A DNA stretch of 64,000 nucleotides from Bacillus andreraoultii (GCF_001244735.1 NZ_LN868937.1:2285955-2349954), one strand, 5' to 3'. Shown: positions 35,090-44,822, numbered from the stretch's first letter. The notes: a model not told the origin generated them from the sequence alone. A program made the numbers and translations.

Positions 35090-35863
35090 TTATTTATATT
35101 TTCCTACTGTAATTTTCCATTTATCCTTTTTTGTTTTATCTCCAATTGTAAGCAATCGAATTCTACCAATTCCTCGAGCAGATATTACATCTCCTTCTTG
35201 AAGTTCATAAGAGGTGGAATGAACAACTGCCCAATTCACTTTAACAAGACCTTGTTCAATTAATGACTGTATCTTTTGTCTTGATAGACGACTTGCATTT
35301 GCCAAAACTGTATCAATACGTAATGATGATACAGTAAAATTTAACTCACTGATAGACTCTGCAAAATTGAGGATTTCAGTGAATGGTCTTTCTACTAACT
35401 GTATTTTTGTCCGGCCAACCATGACAAAATTCGCACGGATATATTCTGCTATTTCCGATGCAGTTAAAAATTGAATAGACTTTTCACGGATGAATATATC
35501 TCCAAACTTACTTCGTTTTAAGCCTAAACCCATTAAACTTCCTAGCACTTCCGGATGGGTAAGAGTTACAAATTTCTCCGGGTACATGATTTCAAATAGA
35601 GTGATTTCGTAATCATCCTCTATTGGTGTAAAGTAGTTCGGATAGATAATAGCTCGTTTCCGTTCGGCCATTTCAATTCCACCAAAAAAAGAAACTTTCC
35701 AGTCATGATTCTTGCCAATAATTGAATTGACTATATATTGTTGCCGAGGATCTAAAAAATCAGTTAACCTCGGTGCATATGTTTGTTCAACCGAATCTCT
35801 CCAATTAAGTACTTGATCTATAAACTCCTTTTCTTCAGGACGAAAATGTTGATATATTGACAT
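35090..35863 (-). CDS. ylmH: YlmH, S4-domain RNA-binding protein
   Basis: A 257-residue protein with a C-terminal S4 domain (about 180-240: LRIDTVLANASRLSRQKIQ, GLVKVNW, GDVISARGIGRIRL). The N-terminal part (YlmH-type, about 1-175) contains FFGGIEMAERKRAIIYP and LGSLMGLGLKRSKFGDI. Recent work on B. subtilis YlmH links it to rescue of stalled 50S-peptidyl-tRNA, overlapping RqcP function; rqcH is in this same window. In pneumococcus its relative affects division. ATG 35863 after GAGGAG. Confidence 0.93.
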   Translation of the reverse strand: MSIYQHFRPEEKEFIDQVLNWRDSVEQTYAPRLTDFLDPRQQYIVNSIIGKNHDWKVSFFGGIEMAERKRAIIYPNYFTPIEDDYEITLFEIMYPEKFVTLTHPEVLGSLMGLGLKRSKFGDIFIREKSIQFLTASEIAEYIRANFVMVGRTKIQLVERPFTEILNFAESISELNFTVSSLRIDTVLANASRLSRQKIQSLIEQGLVKVNWAVVHSTSYELQEGDVISARGIGRIRLLTIGDKTKKDKWKITVGKYK

Positions 35864-36031
35864 TTTTTCTCCTCGTCATACGTAAATTTGTGACTATTTT
35901 CTCATTGCACATTGCTTATGAATGAAAAATGACCTGTAGCTAACGTAAGACAACTCCTCGATTATGCAAATTGCGTTATCTCGTGCAATCTAAAGCAACT
36001 CTTAACGAATAGCAACAGGGTTATTAAAATA

Positions 36032-36292
36032 TTAAAACCATGTACCAATGGAGTGAAGGCCAACTTGGGCTAATTGTAGTACAAATAAAGCAACAATTGG
36101 AGAAAAATCTATCATACCAAGAGGCGGTATAAAACGACGAAATTGTTCTAGATATGGTTCACAAATACGTCCTAAAAACTCGCCAATTTGTGATTCCCTC
36201 GCACCTGGTATCCAAGACATAAATATATAAATAATTAAGGCATAAAAATAAATATTTATTAAAGAATTGATTGCAGAAATAATAATTGTCAC
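36032..36292 (-). CDS. ylmG: YlmG/YggT-family membrane protein
   Basis: A small protein (86 residues from GTG 36292) with two membrane helices separated by the YggT loop: YIFMSWIPGARES, GRICEPYLEQFRRFIPPLGMIDFSPIVALF. Function is unsettled; relatives affect division-protein or nucleoid distribution and osmotic response. The GTG start is preferred because GAGGTGG, which overlaps the sepF stop codons, is correctly placed for it. It lies between sepF and ylmH in the usual order. Confidence 0.88.
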   Translation of the reverse strand: MTIIISAINSLINIYFYALIIYIFMSWIPGARESQIGEFLGRICEPYLEQFRRFIPPLGMIDFSPIVALFVLQLAQVGLHSIGTWF

Positions 36293-36293
36293 C

Positions 36294-36743
36294 TTACCAC
36301 CTCGTATCATCAAAATTTTGGTCTAAAAGTACTTCAGAAATCGTTCCTGAAACTTCTACATTATCGGGGGTACACAAAACAATATATGTACCTATTTTTT
36401 GTATTTCACCGCCAATAGCATAGACAGTGCCACTTAAGAAGTCAACTATCCGCCTTGCTTCACTTTTATCAATTTGTTGTAAATTCACTACAACTGCTCG
36501 ACGATTTTTTAAATGATCTGCAATTTCCTGCGATTGATTAAATACTCTCGGCTCAACCAGTACGAGTTTTGAGGAGTTTTTTACACTTTGAAGACTGACG
36601 ACATTTTTCTTTTGGTGTGATTGAAAATTTGTCTGATTTGTTTCGTTCACATTTTCATGTGTTATATATTCTTCCTCTTCATACTCATCTTCATAATTAT
36701 CATCCAAAAAGAACCATGTTTTTATTTTTGATTTTAAACCCAT
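36294..36743 (-). CDS. sepF: SepF, FtsZ-ring membrane anchor
   Basis: A 149-residue protein: an N-terminal amphipathic helix ([13 protein letters not shown], membrane binding), an acidic linker (about 16-45) and the SepF core (about 55-135) with [27 protein letters not shown] and [18 protein letters not shown]. SepF polymerises into rings, bundles FtsZ and ties it to membrane together with FtsA. ATG 36743 after GGAGG. Its stop overlaps the ylmG ribosome site. Confidence 0.95.
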   Translation of the reverse strand: MGLKSKIKTWFFLDDNYEDEYEEEEYITHENVNETNQTNFQSHQKKNVVSLQSVKNSSKLVLVEPRVFNQSQEIADHLKNRRAVVVNLQQIDKSEARRIVDFLSGTVYAIGGEIQKIGTYIVLCTPDNVEVSGTISEVLLDQNFDDTRW

Positions 36744-36771
36744 TCGTAATCACCTCCTACATCATTTCATT

Positions 36772-37446
36772 TTACTCGCCTACTAACGCTGACCCTATAC
36801 GGATATAAGTGGCTCCCTCTTCCACCGCAATTTCAAAATCATTTGACATCCCCATGGAAAGCTCGGTACACGGAGCATAAGGTAATTGCAATTGTTGCAC
36901 TTCTTTTTGAAGTCTTTTTAATGAGCGAAAACAATTCCGCAATACTGTTTCATCATCAATATGGGGCGCCATTGTCATTAATCCAACTACTTTTATATTC
37001 GGATAATCTTTTAATTGCTCAATAAATGGGATTACTTCATCAGGTCTTAAACCATGCTTTGAGTTTTCACCACTTACATTTACTTGAACAAAACAAGATA
37101 TGGTCCTACCTGCTCTTTTATTAATCTCTTTAGCTAAAGAAAGACGATCTAGGGAGTGAATATATTCAATTTTATCAATAATGTTTTTAACTTTTCTTGT
37201 TTGTAGTGTACCAATAAAATGCCATTTAGCACGATTTCCTAAAACCTCATATTTTTTTAAAAACTCTTGATCACGATTTTCACCTAAATTACGAATACCT
37301 AATTCTATCGCTTCATTAGCACGTTCAACACTAACATACTTAGTTACCGCTATTACAGTGATATCTTCACGTCTTCTATTTGACTTCTGACATGCTTTTG
37401 TAAGCTTTTCATTAAGTCGTTCGTAATTGCCTTTTATTGAGTTCAA
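36772..37446 (-). CDS. ylmE: YggS/PLPBP-family PLP homeostasis protein (YlmE)
   Basis: A 224-residue single-domain PLP-binding TIM-barrel protein. The PLP lysine lies in VIAVTKYVS (about 31-39), followed by [34 protein letters not shown] and [28 protein letters not shown]. Relatives balance vitamin B6 and amino-keto acid pools and have no known catalytic reaction. The start is TTG 37446, 7 nt after AGGGAGG, and overlaps the ylmD stop by 4 nt. Confidence 0.94.
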   Translation of the reverse strand: MNSIKGNYERLNEKLTKACQKSNRRREDITVIAVTKYVSVERANEAIELGIRNLGENRDQEFLKKYEVLGNRAKWHFIGTLQTRKVKNIIDKIEYIHSLDRLSLAKEINKRAGRTISCFVQVNVSGENSKHGLRPDEVIPFIEQLKDYPNIKVVGLMTMAPHIDDETVLRNCFRSLKRLQKEVQQLQLPYAPCTELSMGMSNDFEIAVEEGATYIRIGSALVGE

Positions 37447-38267
37447 TTTTTTTCCTCCCTTATTCCAATAAACCCCATCATACGTCCTGTTCTGCCATGA
37501 TCACGGCGATGAGAGAAAAAGTGAGTATCGTTGCAACTAGAACAAAGACTAGTTACTAGTATGTTTTCTTGCTTAATTCCTTCTTTTAAGAGTAACAACC
37601 TATTCAATTCTTTTAAGTCTATTCTGTATTGGTTCTCCTCAATTTGTTCATAGCAACTTTGCGCATTGTCAATTGGAAGCTTTTGCACTTCCTTTATCAC
37701 TTTATTATCGACAATATAGCATTTATTGCAAATAGAAGGTCCTATTGTAACATGAATTGTTTCTTTACGTATACCAGATTTTCTCCATTGTTCAATAAAG
37801 GAGCGAACGATATTGTTGACTGTACCTTTCCATCCAGCATGGACAATTCCTATATTATTTTCTGGAGCTAGAAAGAATATTGGTACACAATCAGCATACA
37901 TTAGAGTCAATAGTATATGATTTTGGTCTGTGAAAATTCCGTCACAATCTTTTATACTATCGGAATACAGACTTGATCCTTTTCCTTTATCTCTTTCAGT
38001 AACTTGGTATATATTAATTCCGTGGGTTTGCTCACATGAGACCCAATTTTCTAACGGAAAGTTTATTTTTTGAGCAAGTCTTTTTCTATTTTGAACAACC
38101 TTTTCTTGTTGATCCCCTACATGAAATCCAAAATTATTACTTTCATATGGCTCACTGCTTGTTCCACCATTTTTCGTTGTAAAGCCAGCAACAACTTGCG
38201 GGTTAATTTTTTGCCAATGATGAATTAAATAATATGATTCATCAACGAAATGAAAAGGCTCTTTCAT
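37443..38267 (-). CDS. ylmD: YlmD/YfiH (PgeF)-family purine nucleoside phosphorylase-like protein
   Basis: A 274-residue laccase-domain protein. The metal-site His and Cys residues appear in [32 protein letters not shown] and [15 protein letters not shown] (about 147-161), with [10 protein letters not shown] after them. Family members act on purine nucleosides or remove misplaced residues from peptidoglycan precursors; which applies here is unknown. ATG 38267 after AGGTGG; upstream frame has four extra codons. It is coupled to ylmE. Confidence 0.9.
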   Translation of the reverse strand: MKEPFHFVDESYYLIHHWQKINPQVVAGFTTKNGGTSSEPYESNNFGFHVGDQQEKVVQNRKRLAQKINFPLENWVSCEQTHGINIYQVTERDKGKGSSLYSDSIKDCDGIFTDQNHILLTLMYADCVPIFFLAPENNIGIVHAGWKGTVNNIVRSFIEQWRKSGIRKETIHVTIGPSICNKCYIVDNKVIKEVQKLPIDNAQSCYEQIEENQYRIDLKELNRLLLLKEGIKQENILVTSLCSSCNDTHFFSHRRDHGRTGRMMGFIGIREEKN

Positions 38268-38385
38268 GCAATACACCACCTACCCTAATACTTGCTAATC
38301 CTTTATTCAGTTTACCATATAAATATTAACAAATGAATAATAAATACGTCCATCACCGAGGTAAGCTAATTCAATAGGAATAAAG

Positions 38386-38520
38386 GATACTTAAGGTTTG
38401 TGGCTTTAGGCGTGATGTGAGACTAGAATTCACCGAAAAAAAAACGATTTTCGATTGCGAAAATATGCTAACTCGTCTCTTATGCGCTGTATTTGTTTAG
38501 GAAAGTGGAAATGATAAAAT
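38386..38520 (+). repeat. Intergenic repeat family, copy D (degenerate)
   Basis: GCTTTAGGCGTGATG, GAGACTAGAATTCACCGAAAA, ATTTTCGATTGCGAAA, CTCTTATGCGCTG and GGAAAGTGGAAAT align in order with copies A and C but with more changes. The right end leads into the sigG terminator. This is the least certain copy. Confidence 0.45.
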
Positions 38521-38527
38521 ATAAAAG

Positions 38528-38560
38528 CAAAAAAAGCTACCCTGATTTATAGGTAGCTTA
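38528..38560 (-). terminator. Terminator after sigG
   Basis: AAGCTACC and GGTAGCTT arms (38552-38559 and 38534-38541) with a 10-nt loop, followed by TTTTTGCTTTTA on the minus strand. It overlaps the sigG stop. Confidence 0.8.
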
Positions 38561-39334
38561 CTGAATATTTTTGGCAACGACTTTTATAGCTGCTTTTTCA
38601 AGCCTTGAAACTTGTGCTTGAGAAATGCCAATTTCCTCTGCAACTTCCATTTGAGTTTTCCCTTGGAAGAAACGTTTTTTTAATATCATTTTTTCTCTTT
38701 CGTTAAGACGGCGAATCCCTTCTTTTAAGGCAATTTCATCAATCCAATTTGTATCTTTATTTTTTTCATCGCTTAATTGATCCATTACATAAATCGGATC
38801 TCCCCCATCATTATAAATAGGTTCAAATAATGATACTGGGTCTTGGATAGCATCTAAAGCAAATACAATCTCCTCTTGTGGGACACCTAACTCCTTAGCG
38901 ATTTCTTCTGCTGTAGGTTCTTTTGAAGTTTCTGCAATTAATCGTTCTCGAATTTGAAGTGACTTGTAGGCGATATCTCTTAATGATCGAGAAACACGAA
39001 TTGGATTATTATCACGCAAATACCGTCGTATCTCTCCAATAATCATTGGCACCGCATAAGTCGAAAATCGAACATTTTGACTTAAGTCAAAGTTATCGAT
39101 CGATTTCATTAAACCAATACAGCCTACTTGGAATAAGTCATCAACATACTCTCCGCGATTGTTAAATCTTTGAATAACACTTAATACGAGGCGTAAATTC
39201 CCATTAATCAATTGCTCTCTGGCACTTAAGTCACCAGCCTGCATTTTCTTAAATAACTCTCTCATTTCCTCATTTTTTAAAACGGGAAGTTTTGAAGTGT
39301 CTACTCCACAGATTTCTACTTTGTTGCGCATCAT
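38558..39334 (-). CDS. sigG: Sporulation sigma factor SigG (late forespore)
   Basis: A 258-residue sigma-70 family factor that drives late forespore genes after engulfment. It starts MMRNKVEICGVDTSKLPVLKNEEM, the N-terminal signature of SigG including the Asn45-like region used for SpoIIAB binding. Region 2 has LRLVLSVIQRFNNRGEYVDDLFQVGCIGLMKSIDNFD; region 4 has EKMILKKRFFQGKTQMEVAEEIGISQAQVSRLEK. The open frame continues 23 codons upstream but lacks a ribosome site. Two adjacent ATGs (39334, 39331) follow GGAGGAGG. Control elements are listed separately. Confidence 0.96.
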   Translation of the reverse strand: MMRNKVEICGVDTSKLPVLKNEEMRELFKKMQAGDLSAREQLINGNLRLVLSVIQRFNNRGEYVDDLFQVGCIGLMKSIDNFDLSQNVRFSTYAVPMIIGEIRRYLRDNNPIRVSRSLRDIAYKSLQIRERLIAETSKEPTAEEIAKELGVPQEEIVFALDAIQDPVSLFEPIYNDGGDPIYVMDQLSDEKNKDTNWIDEIALKEGIRRLNEREKMILKKRFFQGKTQMEVAEEIGISQAQVSRLEKAAIKVVAKNIQ

Positions 39335-39345
39335 TTTGTCTTTAC

Positions 39346-39358
39346 CTCCTCCGAGGAG
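39346..39358 (-). promoter_or_regulatory. Palindrome covering the sigG ribosome binding site
   Basis: CTCCTCCGAGGAG on the plus strand means that in the sigG mRNA ACTCCTCGGAGGAGG can fold, pairing CUCC with the GGAG of the ribosome site 10-15 nt before the start. This would weaken SigG translation. The fold is seen; the effect is inferred. Confidence 0.55.
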
Positions 39359-39372
39359 TGCTTTACAAAATT

Positions 39373-39401
39373 CATTATCTCCTCGGATAGGAAAAATATG
39401 C
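39373..39401 (-). promoter_or_regulatory. Probable sigma-F/G promoter of sigG
   Basis: On the minus strand GCATA (39397-39401) is separated by 14 nt from GGAGATAATG (39373-39382), fitting sigma-F elements (GYATA, GGNNANAAT) with a spacer one base shorter than the usual 15. The leader would be about 30 nt. Confidence 0.65.
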
Positions 39402-39641
39402 ACAACTAAATATTTCGAATCCTTTGTAAAAACTCATATCCCTTATAAAATATGGGATTTTGTCTATAAACTTTTTTAAATAAAAATTACGTGTGCCAAG
39501 CCACATTCACACCCGATTTTTTTCTAGCATGTAGATGAGCTTCCTTTGAAAAGTCGCACATCGGCGAGGCTTTATCCCAATACGATTTTGTCACGCAAAC
39601 TGCATAAATTTTTAAAATAGAGAGACTTCTGCTAATTAAAG

Positions 39642-40361
39642 TTAAACCATTTTTTCAAATTCTTTACGTAAACGTTTAAAAATTCTTTTTTCCAATCGTG
39701 AAATATACGATTGAGAAATACCTAACATATCCGCAACATCTTTTTGGGTTTTTTCTTCACCACCAACTAAGCCGAAACGTAATTCCATAATTTGTTTTTC
39801 TCGATCGGATAATGTATGTAAAGCTTTCATTAATAGTTTCCGATCGACACGTGCTTCTATATCTTTTGTAATGATGTCGTCTTCCGTTCCTAAAACATCT
39901 GATAAAAGTAACTCATTACCGTCCCAATCAATATTAAGAGGTTCATCAAACGATACTTCTGAACGAACCTTGTTATTTCTTCGTAAATACATTAATATTT
40001 CATTTTCTATACAACGAGAAGCATAGGTAGCTAGCTTAATTTTCTTTTCAGGATTAAAGGTGTTCACAGCTTTAATTAAGCCGATCGTACCAATACTTAT
40101 TAAATCCTCTATGTTAATACCTGTATTTTCAAATTTTTTAGCAATATAGACAACTAACCGTAAATTACGCTCAATCAGCATGGAGCGAGCTGTTTCATCT
40201 CCCGCTGGAAGTTTATTTATTAATATCTCTTCCTCTTCCTTTGATAGCGGAGGTGGTAGAGCCTCACTTCCCCCAATATAGTAAATTTCATCAGCCTTTA
40301 AATGTAGTTTTCTCAAAATTTTCGTCCAATAATATTGTAAATAAAACTTCAACTTTCTCAT
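39642..40361 (-). CDS. sigE: Pro-sigma-E, early mother-cell sporulation sigma factor
   Basis: A 239-residue sigma factor made as an inactive precursor. The N-terminal pro-sequence (about 27 residues, [20 protein letters not shown]) is membrane-associated and cleaved by SpoIIGA after SpoIIR signalling. Regions 2 ([36 protein letters not shown]) and 4 ([41 protein letters not shown]) are intact. ATG 40361, 8 nt after GAGGGGAG, gives exactly the B. subtilis length. It follows spoIIGA as its operon partner. Confidence 0.96.
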   Translation of the reverse strand: MRKLKFYLQYYWTKILRKLHLKADEIYYIGGSEALPPPLSKEEEEILINKLPAGDETARSMLIERNLRLVVYIAKKFENTGINIEDLISIGTIGLIKAVNTFNPEKKIKLATYASRCIENEILMYLRRNNKVRSEVSFDEPLNIDWDGNELLLSDVLGTEDDIITKDIEARVDRKLLMKALHTLSDREKQIMELRFGLVGGEEKTQKDVADMLGISQSYISRLEKRIFKRLRKEFEKMV

Positions 40362-40451
40362 GACAGTACTCCCCTCTTTTATTTCCAATTCATTTTCTAT
40401 TTGTACTAGGAATAAAACTTATTATCACTACATTGTTTTAAAGTATATCTT

Positions 40452-41375
40452 TTAGGAAACCTGTTCATGATCTGACTGTTGGAGAATCTTAGGATGAATA
40501 ATACAATCAAAACTATCTTCAGATGATAACTTTTGATTGACAAAAGCTAACAATAGCCGATTCGTATGGTATGCTTCGTCTCCATCATGAATCACTACCT
40601 CTTCCGGCTTGACCGCGGCCATTAGCTGATTTTCCTTTCCGACGACTCGATAAGGGATAATAGATATTTTATGAACCCATTCCATCGGTAAATAGTCTTC
40701 TTTCCAAATCTTGTTGACATCTTGAAAAACGGCCAAGACTTCTTCAGGAAATATGTTTGCTGTTTTTTCAAGTGAAACAATGACAACCGGCTTTTTTGTT
40801 AATGGATCATATAACTGGTTTCCACTATCAATCAATCCTTTTAATCGAATCGTTTGATTATTGATTGTAATATCAACATCAATTAGTTGATCATATTGGA
40901 TTTTTCTTGTTTCCCAGCTATCGATCGTCCTTCTTGAAAAATAAAGTACGAGTGGGAATGCAAGTGCAACGAAAAGCCAACTAATCGGATCTCCAAAACC
41001 ACGAACTTGAGCTAACATGAAAGTGTTACTAACATCGAATCGAAAACTTAGTAAATAGTGCAAACCAATTAACGCACCACCAGTTGTAAATGTTACTAAA
41101 TAAAAAGACAACAAATTAGTTATTATAAATCGTAATCGCTTAAACCCAAATGCAACCCACACCATTAAGATTGATATACATACTTTTATGAATGGTGAGG
41201 ACAAGAGTGTTGCGATTGCTGTAAATGGTGCAAAAACGATTAACGAACCGATAAAACCACCAATAAATATTCTCAGTTTTGTTATTTTTCTCTTCAAAAT
41301 TAATCCGGTTAAATAGAGTAATAGGCTGTCAAATAAAAAGTTCAATAGCCATATAATATCTAAATAAACTGTCAA
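40452..41375 (-). CDS. spoIIGA: SpoIIGA, membrane aspartic protease processing pro-sigma-E
   Basis: A 307-residue protein with five N-terminal membrane helices (about 1-155) and a cytoplasmic/septal aspartic protease domain. The active-site motif LKGLIDSGNQLYDPLTKKPV has the catalytic Asp near residue 183, with VVIVSL after it, resembling a retropepsin half that works as a dimer. It cleaves the SigE pro-sequence in the mother cell. It forms the spoIIG operon with sigE; the promoter region is at 41479-41565. Confidence 0.94.
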   Translation of the reverse strand: MTVYLDIIWLLNFLFDSLLLYLTGLILKRKITKLRIFIGGFIGSLIVFAPFTAIATLLSSPFIKVCISILMVWVAFGFKRLRFIITNLLSFYLVTFTTGGALIGLHYLLSFRFDVSNTFMLAQVRGFGDPISWLFVALAFPLVLYFSRRTIDSWETRKIQYDQLIDVDITINNQTIRLKGLIDSGNQLYDPLTKKPVVIVSLEKTANIFPEEVLAVFQDVNKIWKEDYLPMEWVHKISIIPYRVVGKENQLMAAVKPEEVVIHDGDEAYHTNRLLLAFVNQKLSSEDSFDCIIHPKILQQSDHEQVS

Positions 41376-41478
41376 CCGACTTTCCCCTTTACTTGTACTC
41401 CGCTCTCGTCTTTGTTTAATTCTGTATAGTAAGTTATTATTTTTCCTAGTAAATTTTTAAACTTATTGCTTTGAAAAT

Positions 41479-41565
41479 AGTATAACGATATTCAGTTTAA
41501 AAGTGTGTCAGTTTTTGTCTGCGAATTTTTAGAAGTTTTCGTGAATTCATTCGAATATTGTCGAG
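41479..41565 (-). promoter_or_regulatory. Candidate Spo0A-activated spoIIG promoter with long spacer
   Basis: CTGACA (41506-41511) and TATACT (41479-41484) on the minus strand are 21 nt apart, much longer than 17. Upstream at 41559-41565 the plus strand has TGTCGAG, one mismatch from the Spo0A box TGTCGAA. B. subtilis spoIIG is known for a 22-nt spacer and Spo0A boxes upstream, so the same layout is likely here. Confidence 0.6.
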
Positions 41566-41648
41566 AGAGGTTCTATTTACCTTTTTTCAAGGAATTTATT
41601 AGATGGGTATGAATTTTTTAAGAGATGAAGTTGTAAAATTTTGTTCTA

Positions 41649-41741
41649 CTAAAAAATAAAGCTGTACTAGATCATGCATCTATAATAACAGTAATCATTC
41701 ACTGTTTATTAAGTCTGCATCTTATATCTAGTACAGCTTTT
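41649..41741. terminator. Large bidirectional hairpin between ftsZ and spoIIGA
   Basis: AAGCTGTACTAGAT and ATCTAGTACAGCTT form a perfect 14-bp outer stem about 90 nt across. An inner AACAGT/ACTGTT stem sits in the middle. T-rich tracts follow on both strands. It ends the ftsA-ftsZ transcript. The rest of 41376-41789 holds only the spoIIG promoter. Confidence 0.65.
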
Positions 41742-41789
41742 TTAAAATACATAAGATAAAACCCGAAAAACGAATGAAGAAAAAAGAAT

Positions 41790-42968
41790 TTAGATTCGAT
41801 TATTTCGGTTTCGTAAAAATGTAGGTATATCTAGTAAATCTTCTTGAGAATTTGAGTTAGAACGTGGTTGCTCTTGATAAGTATCTTCTTTAACTTGTGT
41901 CTCTCTCTTTGGCTTTGGAACAGGTTGAGTTGGAGAGCCCGTTTGAGTTTGGCTATGATTTGTATTGAAATTATTTTTATTTAAATTGGGCCGCATTGGT
42001 TTATTTTGACTTAAATCTTCTCTAAAACCAGTTGCAATCACAGTAACTACAATTTCATCATTCAAATTCTCATTAATAACTGATCCAAAAATCATATTTA
42101 CTTCCTGGTCTGATGCTGAAGCAACAATATCGGCTGCCTCTTGTACTTCATATAAACTTAAATTCATTCCACCAGTAATATTCATAAGAACGCCTTGAGC
42201 CCCATCGATTGATGTTTCTAATAATGGTGAGGAAATTGCTTTTTTTGCAGCTTCTTGAGCACGATTTTCTCCAGAAGCGATACCAATGCCCATGAGTGCA
42301 GAACCTTTGTTAGACATAATTGTTTTTACGTCAGCAAAGTCTAGATTGATTAAACCAGGTACAGCAATTAAATCAGAAATCCCTTGAACACCTTGTCGCA
42401 GTACATTATCCGCTTCTTTAAATGCTTCTAACATAGGGGTACTCTTGTCTACGATTTCTAATAACCGATCATTAGGTATTACAATTAATGTATCCACAGC
42501 TTCCTTCATAGAAGTAATTCCACTAGCTGCTTGTGTTGCCCGTTTTCTACCTTCAAAACTAAAAGGTCTTGTAACGACACCTACTGTCAGTGCGCCTAAT
42601 TCTTTCGCAATGCTCGCGATTATTGGTGCGGCACCAGTCCCTGTTCCACCACCCATTCCAGCAGTAACAAAGACCATATCCGCTCCTTGTATTACTTCTT
42701 CTAATTGTTCTTTACTTTCTTCGGCAGCTTTCCTACCAACATCTGGGTTAGCTCCTGCTCCAAGACCCCGTGTTAATTTACCACCAATTTGTAATTTTAT
42801 TTCGGCCTTCGAAAGATTTAATGCTTGAGCATCGGTATTGACTGCGATAAATTCAACCCCTTGGACACCATGTTCAATCATCCGATTAACTGCATTGTTG
42901 CCACCGCCACCGACACCAATTACTTTTATTGTTGCTAATTGGTCTACATATGTTTCAAAATCCAACAT
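41790..42968 (-). CDS. ftsZ: FtsZ, tubulin-like division GTPase
   Basis: A 392-residue protein that polymerises into the Z ring. The GTP-binding [14 protein letters not shown] and tubulin signature [15 protein letters not shown] (about 104-118) are complete, as are the T7 synergy loop [11 protein letters not shown] and the polymer domain. A flexible linker rich in Asn, Gln and Pro (about 318-375) leads to the conserved tail [15 protein letters not shown] that binds FtsA, SepF and EzrA. It follows ftsA in the usual order. Confidence 0.97.
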   Translation of the reverse strand: MLDFETYVDQLATIKVIGVGGGGNNAVNRMIEHGVQGVEFIAVNTDAQALNLSKAEIKLQIGGKLTRGLGAGANPDVGRKAAEESKEQLEEVIQGADMVFVTAGMGGGTGTGAAPIIASIAKELGALTVGVVTRPFSFEGRKRATQAASGITSMKEAVDTLIVIPNDRLLEIVDKSTPMLEAFKEADNVLRQGVQGISDLIAVPGLINLDFADVKTIMSNKGSALMGIGIASGENRAQEAAKKAISSPLLETSIDGAQGVLMNITGGMNLSLYEVQEAADIVASASDQEVNMIFGSVINENLNDEIVVTVIATGFREDLSQNKPMRPNLNKNNFNTNHSQTQTGSPTQPVPKPKRETQVKEDTYQEQPRSNSNSQEDLLDIPTFLRNRNNRI

Positions 42969-43007
42969 GTGAAATCCTCCTAATTACAAATTACTTAAGT
43001 AAAGCGA

Positions 43008-44291
43008 TTATTCAAAAAAAGAACCTAGAAATCGTCTCATTTTACTTGTAATTTTTTCTTCTTGACTATCTATATTTTTTGTTTTTTGTGGTTGTTGTTT
43101 TACCGTTCTTTTTTCCTTCTGTTCAATTGGCAGAGCGGCGGTATCTTGTAGTCTTCCTTGCAATCTTGCATTCTTGTAAAAATATTTAATTGTACCAACA
43201 GCTGTCGTATATTGTGGTTCCCGTACCCCAATATAGTCAGGAATTGCAATCCGAACTCGATTTTGGAAAATTGCTTGTGCAAGTTCTGCCAATCCTTGCA
43301 TATTGGCGACCCCACCTGTTAATACAAATCCACCAGGTAGGTAATCTACTCCCATTCTTCTTAATTCTCCTTGAATTAAATCGAACATTTCAGCTACTCT
43401 CGCCTCAATAATCTCAGCCAGTTCCAACTGATTACATTCCTGTTTTTGATTTGTTCCAATAACAGGTATTTCAAATACTTCATCAGTAGTAGCCATTTCG
43501 TAAAAAGCATGTCCATATTTTAACTTGATTTTTTCAGCATCTTCTGTTGATGTTCTTAGTACAATCGAAATATCTTTTGTAATATGATCCCCACCAACTG
43601 GAAGAAGACTTGTTCCCTTTATATATCCATCTTCAAACAATGTTATTGTTGTGGATCCACCACCAATATCGATTAGTGCGGAACCTAAATTTCTTTCATC
43701 TTTAGATAAAGCAATTTCGCCAGCTGCAAGTGGTTGAAGGACAATATCAACAATTTCTAGTCCCGCTTTCTCCACACAACGGAGGATATTTAATAAAAGT
43801 GTTTTCGAACCTGTTACAAGTAACCCTTCCATTTCTAAGCGGACGCCAATCATACCACGTGGATCATTAATTTCATCTTGTGTATCTACAATAAACTGTT
43901 TTTTTACGATATTAATGATTTCTCGATCTGGCGGAATGGACATGACTTGAGCTGCATCGACTACTCTTGCCACATCTTCATCAGTAATCTCTCTATTTTC
44001 ACCATTAACGGCAATGACACCATGACAGTCCAATAAATCAACATGATGTGCTGGAATTCCAACGATAACTTGCCTAATCTCCATGCCGACCATACGCTCT
44101 GCTTGTTCAATTGCCCGCCGAATAGATTGTACCGTTTGGTCAATATCGACAATTGAGCCTTTTTTTAATCCTTCAGATTTAACATGTCCAACACCGATAA
44201 TATTTAAAGAATTATTAACCATCTCACCAATAATCACTTTTACCGTGGATGTACCGATGTCTATACTCACATAAATATCATTGCTGTTCAT
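43008..44291 (-). CDS. ftsA: FtsA, actin-like membrane tether of FtsZ
   Basis: A 427-residue ASKHA-fold protein. Phosphate-1 motif VSIDIGTSTVKVIIGE, the 1C domain (about 80-160), phosphate-2 SALIDIGGGSTTITLF and adenosine motif LTGGVANMQGL are present. A lysine/glutamine-rich linker precedes the C-terminal amphipathic helix SKMRRFLGSFFE that binds the membrane. ATG 44291 is 6 nt after GGAGGTG; a GTG three codons upstream overlaps that site. A 150-nt spacer separates it from sbp. Confidence 0.96.
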   Translation of the reverse strand: MNSNDIYVSIDIGTSTVKVIIGEMVNNSLNIIGVGHVKSEGLKKGSIVDIDQTVQSIRRAIEQAERMVGMEIRQVIVGIPAHHVDLLDCHGVIAVNGENREITDEDVARVVDAAQVMSIPPDREIINIVKKQFIVDTQDEINDPRGMIGVRLEMEGLLVTGSKTLLLNILRCVEKAGLEIVDIVLQPLAAGEIALSKDERNLGSALIDIGGGSTTITLFEDGYIKGTSLLPVGGDHITKDISIVLRTSTEDAEKIKLKYGHAFYEMATTDEVFEIPVIGTNQKQECNQLELAEIIEARVAEMFDLIQGELRRMGVDYLPGGFVLTGGVANMQGLAELAQAIFQNRVRIAIPDYIGVREPQYTTAVGTIKYFYKNARLQGRLQDTAALPIEQKEKRTVKQQPQKTKNIDSQEEKITSKMRRFLGSFFE

Positions 44292-44452
44292 CTTAGGCAC
44301 CTCCTTCTTTCTTCTCTGAACAACAATTCAGATTTAAACATATCGAAAAATAGCGTCACTGTAAAAGTACATACTATTCATTTCGTTACTCTTTAGTCCA
44401 TGAATAATTAAACAACAATTAACTTATTCGCTATTTTTCTTTGTTTTTCCTT

Positions 44453-44821
44453 TTAATTTTTATTTTCTTTTTCATTTTTTCTTATTTGCCCAAACTTGGT
44501 TAATAAGATTCTTCTAATTACAGCTATATTTTGGAATAATCTTACACCAAAAGCAAAAACTGCTGCTAAATACAAGTCTACACCAAGATGGACGCCGAGG
44601 AAAGCTAAACTTGCAGCTAAAATTATATTAAAAAAGAACCCCGACACAAAAATCTTTTCATCAAATAAGTTTTGCAATTGGGCTCTTATTCCCCCAATTA
44701 AAGTGTCGAAAGCAGCTAAGACTGCAATAGATAAATAGTTATGATATTCAACAGGTATATCTATATCTGTTAACAAACCTAATGTTATTCCAATTATTAA
44801 TCCTAAAGCGGGAATCCACAT
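44453..44821 (-). CDS. sbp: Small basic membrane protein Sbp (DUF1290)
   Basis: A 122-residue integral membrane protein with three to four helices and the family sequence LGLIIGITLGLLTDIDIPVEYHNYLSIAVLAAFDTLIGGIR (first 55 residues), then FFFNIILAASLAFLGVHLGVDLYLAA. Its function is unknown. It lies between ylxX and ftsA, as in B. subtilis, and starts at ATG 44821, practically joined to the ylxX stop. Confidence 0.88.
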   Translation of the reverse strand: MWIPALGLIIGITLGLLTDIDIPVEYHNYLSIAVLAAFDTLIGGIRAQLQNLFDEKIFVSGFFFNIILAASLAFLGVHLGVDLYLAAVFAFGVRLFQNIAVIRRILLTKFGQIRKNEKENKN

Positions 44822-44822
44822 A

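Noticed and set aside
35880-36031. Gap between ylmH and ylmG with short repeated words (GTTGC, TTGCG)
   Set aside because: No stable palindrome and no match to the repeat family or to a known RNA.
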